Assembly (NCBI GenBank): GCA_030765055.1
Contig: CM060947.1
Span: forward strand, 54,573,891 to 54,637,890
Direction: 5' to 3'
Length of the DNA: 64,000 nucleotides
From: Mantis religiosa
Taxonomy: Eukaryota; Arthropoda; Insecta; Mantodea; Mantidae
Positions within the stretch are counted from its first letter, which is position 1. Each line of letters opens with the position of its first letter. The position numbers and the translations under genes were made by a program. The notes under the pieces are model-generated. The model ran no database searches. It saw only the letters and a program-made list of their open reading frames with translations, and was not told where the DNA came from. Of the stretch, positions 58,000-64,000 are shown in pieces.

Positions 58000-59138
58000 C
58001 ATAGAATTGCTTCATTACATATTTATTTACATATTCCAGCAATTTTGGTTACATATTTATAAACATTTTGTAATTTCATACTACATAAAATCTGGGCTCT
58101 AGTCATAACTAACATGGCAAGACTATCCACTGCTGCATTACAGCTCTTTGGTGAGTACCTCATCTCTGAAAACAGCACGAATTGTTCTACCCAGCCACCT
58201 GAATTTTCAGTGTACAATTTCTTCATATGGATAGTTTTTAAAGCTAGAGTTTATGCTAGTTGTCCCAAAAAAACATAATGAACTAGAGGCTAAGATTCGT
58301 GACAACATTGCACAATTACCAAAGAGATACTGCAAAGTTGTGTTAAATTTGTGTTCATATTTGCAAGTTTGTATATGCAGATAAAGAGGTCATTTATAGG
58401 TTCTTTTTAAAAAAATCTTCAAGAAATGACTGCAATTACTTGGGAATAATAAATGGCAAAATTTGACAGTACAGTTTCTTCTTTTTACTTTTTATTTGTA
58501 TCCTAGAGTACTTCATTGTTAATCCTATTTACAATCATTTATTATTCCCTGACAAGTGGGAACTTGAAATTGTTCTGAACAGTTATTATTGCTTTTACTG
58601 TGTTCACATCCGTTGAACATTAATTAAAGAAAATAACCTTTGCACATTTGCGTTGTTCCTGGGAATGCTAAAAAGAATTCTACTTTCAACAACTCAGAAA
58701 AGGAAGTAGGGACACAGGTAATTTGCCACATTAAGCACAAAATACAAGCATTATTATAGTAAGCACATTTCTAGAGTAGCTACAAAATAAGAATCAACAT
58801 GGGTTGAGCCAATGCGGTTATCGTATTGTCTTGGTGTTGCCAGTTCCACGGCTAGCAGGCGACAGAGATGGAAGATTTACTGACATGTAAAAGTATTACT
58901 GTAGGATGATATTTTAATGAATACCACTTTAATAAATATTCCAGTTAACAATGTCATTTTCTGATTCAAAAAGTGATTTGTTAATCCCTTCCAATGATTT
59001 GCCCCAGCTTTGGTCAAAAGGTCTCTTTTGTCTAATCATATTCAATAGTCCGGTAGTCTGTTTAAAGCGTATAATTAAATAATTAATTTCATCTTATTGT
59101 TGCATATGACTTAACCTATTAAGGTAAGAATTTAGTGT
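58000..59138. other. Intergenic, no gene seen
   Basis: No supported feature. Confidence 0.4.
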
Positions 59139-59155
59139 GCTCAAGAGAACTCTGG

Positions 59156-59394
59156 CTGCCTTGGTAGCGTGGTGGTAGCATGTCGGCCTCACGTTCAAGA
59201 GGTCCCGAGTTCGAATCTCGGTGAGGGTGAGTTATCTGGATAAGGGTTTTCCCTTATCCTGTAAGACGAATGTCGGGTAACTCTAAGCTCCATGGACCCC
59301 GAACTCATTTGAGCATCATTTCATCCATTCCATTCATCGTCTGATATGACTTAACATTGGAGGACGTAAATTACAACAACAACAAAAAAAAAAA
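59156..59394 (+). repeat. tRNA-derived SINE, family A, copy 3 (full length, with TSD)
   Basis: A box-like TGGTAGCGTGGTGG, B box GAGTTCGAATCTCGG, body with CCTTATCCTGTAAGACGAAT, short A tail. The 15-bp duplication tcaagagaactctgg lies at 59141-59155 and 59395-59409. Best reference copy of this family in the window. Confidence 0.92.
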
Positions 59395-59533
59395 TCAAGA
59401 GAACTCTGGTTTAGACAATGATAAACAATAAACTTAAGAAAACAAAAAAAGCAGTAGTTTTCTCTAGAAGATGTATTAAAAAAGTCTTTTGAGTCAAACT
59501 AGTACTCAATGCTCCATATATTGCTAGTGTTTA

Positions 59534-59577
59534 CCTAGAACGCATTTCGTTAGGACCGTCCTAACATCTTCAGCTAA
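59534..59577 (-). ncRNA. Hammerhead ribozyme motif, PLE family 3 (best core)
   Basis: Minus-strand order: stem I TTAG, then CTGAAGA (59573-59567), stem II GTTAGGA/TCCTAAC with a CGG loop, GAAA (59548-59545), minimal stem III with TGC, a GTT cleavage triplet (59541-59539), and stem I return CTAG. All conserved core positions of the hammerhead are present, though GUU is a weaker cleavage triplet than GUC. Located at the PLE 3' end, as in known PLE hammerheads. Confidence 0.68.
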
Positions 59578-60019
59578 TATCGACTGATAAACTTTGATTA
59601 GGTGAACTCCTTGAAGGCGAGAGGGGTGTGTCTGTTGGTATCTTGATGAACTTGAAGTTAATGAAGGTTATGTCAAAATTGAACAGCTTCCCTTCATATT
59701 TCTTTATGAATATTTTTTTCCCTCATGGTTAATGCAGGTGGACCCTGAACACCTTTTAATAAATGGAGATCTTGTTCTATATCGCGATTATTAAGGGGCG
59801 GATTCCTATGACATATCATTTATTGGTCCTAAAAGTTATATATCTTATTTTTCAGATCTTTGGTCATATTTATGTTTATTTCCACGGTAAAGTCATATTT
59901 TGGGATTAGGTATTATAGTGTACAGCCGCTGATTAGAAATATAATAAACCAAAATTATGTCTGTATAAAAGTCGCCAGCAGCACTGCCCACTTGTTTTTC
60001 AAAGGTTGCTTTAGCAGGT

Positions 60020-61069
60020 AGCAAATGTTCATGCAGGACAAAGAACTCAAAGTCAAATGTTTGAATCTCACCCTTCCCGGTTTGTTTAGAAACAGGTTTA
60101 ATGCTTTGTTCCCACCACTTTGCCCCCTCAATCTCCACCAGCTTTCTGAAAGTTTAAAATTAAGACATTTTGTTCGAGAGTTTGGTGACAAGGTTTTTGG
60201 TACTGACAGGTTATTTTATATTGTAAATATTGTGAAGTGAAAGTATCAGTAAAAAAGCAATTTAATGTACAACATATTGAAAACCCTAAGAATCAGAAGT
60301 GCTTAGCAACAGCTTCCTCCTTCGAAAGCAGGCAGCAGCTGATGTTTGAGGCAGCTTCTGTGGATACCCGTTCAGAGTTTTGTATGTATCTTTGCAAAAT
60401 GATGGAATTTCAAATATTCCATTAAAAAATTAAACACAGCTTTAGTTTTTTTTTAAATAAATAATAAATAAAAAAATATATATCACTGATCAAATACAAA
60501 CTGTCTTTCTACCTGCTATGAAGATGTGCTGAAAAATATAGTATTTACCACTGACAACAAAATATGGGTTTCCAACAATGAAACAAGTGACTTATATAAG
60601 AGATATGTAGCCAATGTTATTGTTGGTACTCTGGAAGATGATAAGCTTGGTGAAGTGCTTCTCCTAACATGTGAAGTTCTTCAAAAGGTAACTCACTCAA
60701 CTATTGCAGTACTCTTTGATGATGCAATGAAATTACTCTGGCCAGATGGTGTGAAGAGCAAAATATTTTACTTTATATAACAGATGCTGTTCCTTATATG
60801 ACTAAAGCGGCCAAAGGACTTAACTTGCTTTACCCCAAAATGATCCATGTTACATGCCTTGAGCATCATTTACAGTGGCAGATGAGGTACACAGCAATTA
60901 TCCTGATGTAGGCAGACTGATTTCTAAAGGGAAGACAATATTTTTGAAAGCCCCACTCCAAATACATTTTTCTACAGAACTGAGGACAAGGAGAAAGTTC
61001 TCAGAAGCCAATCTTCATAAAAAAAACTTGCAAGTGGAGAAGTGTATACAAGGTGAATCAATTGCCTAA
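60020..61069 (+). pseudogene. hAT-type transposase remnant (CGGBP1/DUF659-like), copy 3
   Basis: HFVREFGDKVFGTDRLFYI (60168-60224) and VSVKKQFNVQHIENPKN (60243-60293) form a broken BED-type finger. DNKIWVSNNETSDLYKRYVA then NVIVGTLEDDKLGE (60555-60656) is the DUF659 core with its first acidic segment (family form DETTD changed to NETSD). EVLQKVTHSTIAVLFDDAMK and LLWPDG follow, then a decayed 'PK.IHVTCLEH' region and VHSNYPDVGRLISKGKTIFL with KAPLQIH (60890-60969). It is the longest hAT copy here but has at least three frame breaks and no dimerisation segment. Inserted within the PLE. Confidence 0.82.
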
Positions 61070-61894
61070 TTTTAATAAAATCTAGCTCCTATTTTATCTC
61101 TTCCTCCTCAACATGTTTTGACAACCTCTAAATGCACTTTGTCATTCTATGTAATTTTGCTGCTGATGAAAACTAAACCCCAGGTATGAATATTTTATTT
61201 TTCTTAATAATTAAGTTACAATAATTATTTTCAATTTAGGACTTATTATTTACTAATTAAAGTTTAATTGTCAATATATGATTCATAAATTTATTAAGTT
61301 ATAAAGGTCACATTTAAGCATAAATGCATGCATATTTTCCATTTTTATGTCATAAAAATCCGTCACATTATCATTCCAAATATGATATGCTACTGCTGAT
61401 TTGACTATTTCTTTGTTCTTGATGTCCCTAAAATGCTCTTTAAGCCTAATGTTCATATTCCTTTTAGTTTTGCCCAAGTAAAAGTTGTCAGGCCTTTGCA
61501 GTTTATCTGGTACACAACTGATTTTTTGTCTGTGGAGCCAAAATAATGTTGTGTTCTTTGAAGACCTTTTGGAAAAGGTATGTAGGTATGGAATGGTATG
61601 TAAATTTTCTATATGAAGTTTTATTACTGATCTGGGAAAGAACGCTGTCTGGATCTTTGTTGTCTTTTGAATTTATCAATTTTCTTTTTGACCAATTCAG
61701 CACTGAATCCATAGTATTCTGAAATGTGAATTATATGATTGCACTCTTTGATATATTCCACTTGCTTAACGGGACATTAACCAGCCTGTAAGTTAAACTG
61801 TTGATAACCGCATGCTTGTGCTGTCTTGGGTTATATCCATCTGATTTTATGAAATTTTCTATGTTTCTTTCCTAGATATGCCAAATTCTAGTTT

Positions 61895-62070
61895 TGTATT
61901 TAATTTAATTGATAGAAATTAATCGTTCCTACATACTAGCCATGTACAGGCTAAGGTTTTAGATAGAGTCAAACTGAAAAATTCAATGGCACGGCCAAGA
62001 AGCCAGGAGATCCGTGGTTCAAACCCCGCCATGGCATTGAATGTTTTTAGTTTGACTATCCATTTAATTT
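61895..62070. repeat. SINE family C, copy 3 (two halves head to head)
   Basis: The left half on the minus strand (61990-61897) reads GCCATTGAATTTTTCAGTTT to GATTAATTTCTATCAATTAA. The right half on the plus strand has a B box (GGTTCAAACCCC) and GCCATGGCATTGAATG. Inserted into the PLE reverse transcriptase. Confidence 0.65.
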
Positions 62071-62558
62071 TGTATGTTTTCTGATCAGTTTCAAGTCTAA
62101 GAAAGGGATTTTGTTGTTCTCTTTTTCTATGGAAAATTTTATGGCAGGACTCTGTAAATTAAGTAGTCTTAACGCATCATTCACCTGTTTCCCAATTATT
62201 ATTGCCCAGATATCATCCACATTTCTATATTAATGTTTGAAAATTAGTGGGAATGCCTTTGTGATATGGGTTTCCAAGAAGCTCATGAAAAGGTCTGCCA
62301 GTAATGGGGACAGTGGTTTGTCGATAGTCCTGATTTTTGTTTGAAAAATTTTTGTCACTGAATTTAAGAAATCCATTTATTAAAAAGTGATCAGGGTCCA
62401 ACTGCATTAACCACATGGAAAAAGATATTCATAAAGAAATATAAGGGAAACTGTTCAATTTCGACATCACCTTTGAAGAGAACCCAAACTTAAAGTTCAT
62501 CAAAATAAGTCCCTATCACCTCCAAGGAGCTCACATAATCAAAATTCATCAGTCAACT

Positions 62559-62601
62559 TTAGCTGAAGATGTAAGGAAGGTCCTAATGAAACATGTTCTA
62601 G
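62559..62601 (+). ncRNA. Hammerhead ribozyme motif, PLE family 3, plus-strand end
   Basis: TTAG, CTGAAGA (62563-62569), stem II TTAGGA-like (GTAAGGA/TCCTAAT), GAAA (62588-62591), C-AT-GTT, return CTAG. Box sequences are intact but stem II has one mismatch. Followed by the shared GGTAAACACC and ATATGGAGCATTGAGTACTA. Confidence 0.6.
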
Positions 62602-62633
62602 GTAAACACCAATATATGGAGCATTGAGTACTA

Positions 62634-62998
62634 TGTCAGGTCATACCATGGCTAAGTATTAGACCACTTGGATCTCACCAAGGTGGCCAGGGTTCAATTC
62701 CAGGCGACCGCAGATTTGTGGTAGACAACATGTCGCTGAGATGGGTTTTCTCGAGTCCTACAGTTTCCCCATCAGTATTCCTCCAATTGCTCCATCATCA
62801 TCTTTACTATCATTCATCTCGCCCTCATACATATTATGTACTTCCTTCACCTTCACACCAGGCATTGGGCTGATCACCTATCCTGGTTCTCTATTAAATC
62901 CAAAGCTTCGGTTCCTCAGGCCCAACCTTAAAAGGGATAGAGGAACAAGAATTCCCTAACACCACGATAGTGGTACAACTAGGGAATTTAAAGAAGAA
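62634..62998 (+). repeat. tRNA-derived SINE, family B, copy 3
   Basis: A box-like ATGGCTAAGTATTAG, B box GGTTCAATTCC, then TTTGTGGTAGACAACATG and the family body. The 8-bp duplication gagtacta lies at 62626-62633 and 62999-63006. It interrupts the PLE 3' end, whose sequence resumes at 63007. Confidence 0.82.
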
Positions 62999-63114
62999 GA
63001 GTACTAGGTTGACTCAAAATTATATTAAAATTGTGCTTCATTTTATCAGTCCTAACTCATTGGGAAAAAAAATCTTAGCTGATAAAGGTTAAAAAAAAAG
63101 TGGATATCTGAAGA

Positions 63115-63372
63115 AATAATTGGAGCTCTCTGTACTGTCAATATGTATTAAGGATCAAAAGAGTGCTGAGTAGATACTATCGATCTGCAATGCAAAAGAA
63201 AAGCTGCTACTTATGAACAACTTGACATAGCTGTTTATGGGTGGTTCATGTCTATGCATGAGAAGAAACTCAAAGGTATGTCTGCTAATTATGAACAACT
63301 TGACATAGCTGTTTATGGGTGGTTCATGTCTATGCATGAGAAGAAAGTCAAAGGTATGTTACACAATATATA
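63115..63372 (+). pseudogene. Tigger/jerky-type N-terminal fragment with in-frame 78-bp duplication
   Basis: The plus-strand frame reads KRKAATYEQLDIAVYGWFMS then MHEKKLKGMSA, and then repeats NYEQLDIAVYGWFMSMHEKK. The segment 'LDIAVYxWFxxxR' is typical of the CENP-B-type HTH region of jerky/Tigger transposases. Two 78-bp units (26 codons each) start near 63211 and 63289. The frame stays open from the codon after TGA (~63154) to TAA at ~63371. Confidence 0.65.
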
Positions 63373-63376
63373 AGCT

Positions 63377-64000
63377 TAATACGAACTAGTTATTTAATAT
63401 TACCAAGCTGAATGTTTTAAATATGGAATTACTTTTGTGTGAATTGTGAACTGTATTATTACCTTCTAATACATACACAACATTTAAAGAAATGATACAG
63501 TATCTTCTTAGATTTAAAAATTACAACTGTGGTCATTTTAAGATAGAAATATAAAACAACCAATTCAACAAAATTGAATGAGTATGTGGGATTTAAGGGC
63601 CTGTCAAAGCTAGGTCATTTGGGCCCAATAAAACTATAAAATGAATTTCAAATTCCACAAAAATTTGTATGACATTTGATTGCAGCAGGTACAAAAATTC
63701 ACATTAATAGAACATATTAGACTTTTTTTTTTTTTCTCATGTTTAGATGAAAAGCTGTAAGTCAATAAATGAAATGTAATTTGAAGTAATACTATTTATT
63801 ATCTTGATCTCACAGTACATAATGTATTTGGCAACTGACATCACACTGTGGTTATGGAATTTCTTGGATATGCACTAAGGTATGTTGACATAACTGCTAT
63901 GACTCCTATTAAAATATACATTTTTGTAAATATGATCTCAAAATGACTTAACGGAATGACAAAAGTCTGAATACTTATTCTTCACTATAAAATGCTTGAT
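63377..64000. other. Right edge, no gene seen
   Basis: AT-rich. It contains the short GGGCC...AAGCTAGGTCATTTGGGCCC repeat (63590-63630, pair of 6962-7027) and a T14 run at 63723-63736. Confidence 0.45.

Larger units (their letters stand above)
59490..63020 (-). mobile_element. Penelope-like element with inverted 3' ends and nested insertions
   Basis: The minus strand carries reverse-transcriptase pieces: SPLLADLFMSFLETHI (~62310-62260), YRNVDDIWAIIIGKQ (62232-62190, the YxDD box with both Asp) and IKFSIEKENNKIPFL (~62140-62095). Then an EN part, NFYLGKTKRNMNIRLKEHF (61495-61440) with YHIWNDN, a GIY-YIG endonuclease core. The 3' end lies at 59790-59490, interrupted by a hAT remnant at 60020-61069. 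A second 3' end in plus orientation lies at 62360-63020 and itself holds SINE-B copy 3. The minus copy is 5'-truncated at the RT fingers. Frameshifts and insertions make it inactive. Confidence 0.85.

Noticed and set aside
63209..63365. CRISPR-like or satellite repeat
   Set aside because: Only two units without spacers; it is a simple tandem duplication within a transposase-like reading frame in a eukaryotic genome.

Overview
This is a window of an animal nuclear genome, most likely an insect. The evidence is AT-rich sequence, long spliceosomal introns, an AGPAT with insect-type sequence, tRNA-derived SINEs, and many broken copies of mariner, Tigger/jerky, hAT, Penelope-like and LINE elements. 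Species and order cannot be fixed from sequence alone. No prokaryotic, organellar or viral genes were seen.

Two host genes are supported, arranged head to head. On the plus strand, five coding exons (21533-34020) encode a complete 308-residue 1-acyl-sn-glycerol-3-phosphate acyltransferase (AGPAT, phosphatidic-acid synthesis at the ER). All exon phases join, and one intron uses a GC-AG donor. On the minus strand, exons at 20583-20374, 14379-14053 and 8333-8164 join in phase into a ~197-residue glycoprotein with a signal peptide, one Ig domain, one membrane span and a very short tail; I cannot name it. Their inferred first exons lie within about 250 bp of each other around a TATCGATA (DRE-like) palindrome, which suggests a shared bidirectional promoter. 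The two proteins have no obvious functional link.

The rest is introns and intergenic DNA full of mobile-element remains. 1-8 kb: a dimeric dispersed repeat, a Tigger/jerky remnant and the region downstream of the Ig gene. 8.3-14 kb (Ig-gene intron): two SINE types, a non-LTR ORF1 (gag) fragment and an 824-bp insertion that itself contains a SINE, each flanked by its own target-site duplication. 14.4-20.4 kb (Ig-gene intron): a foldback MITE and a Tigger element split by a mariner. 22-33.9 kb (AGPAT introns): a LINE fragment hit by a SINE, a DDE transposon, a hAT remnant and more SINEs. 34-64 kb: no host gene seen; LINE 3' ends, a second mariner, another Tc1/mariner-type relic, hAT relics and a series of Penelope-like element (PLE) ends.

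The most interesting theme is the PLE material. At least four loci, and possibly seven, carry two PLE 3' ends in head-to-head inverted arrangement. The PLE ends also carry recognisable hammerhead ribozyme cores, several with intact CUGANGA and GAAA boxes. The largest locus, 59490-63020, has a PLE reverse transcriptase and GIY-YIG endonuclease between inverted 3' ends, with hAT and SINE insertions inside it.
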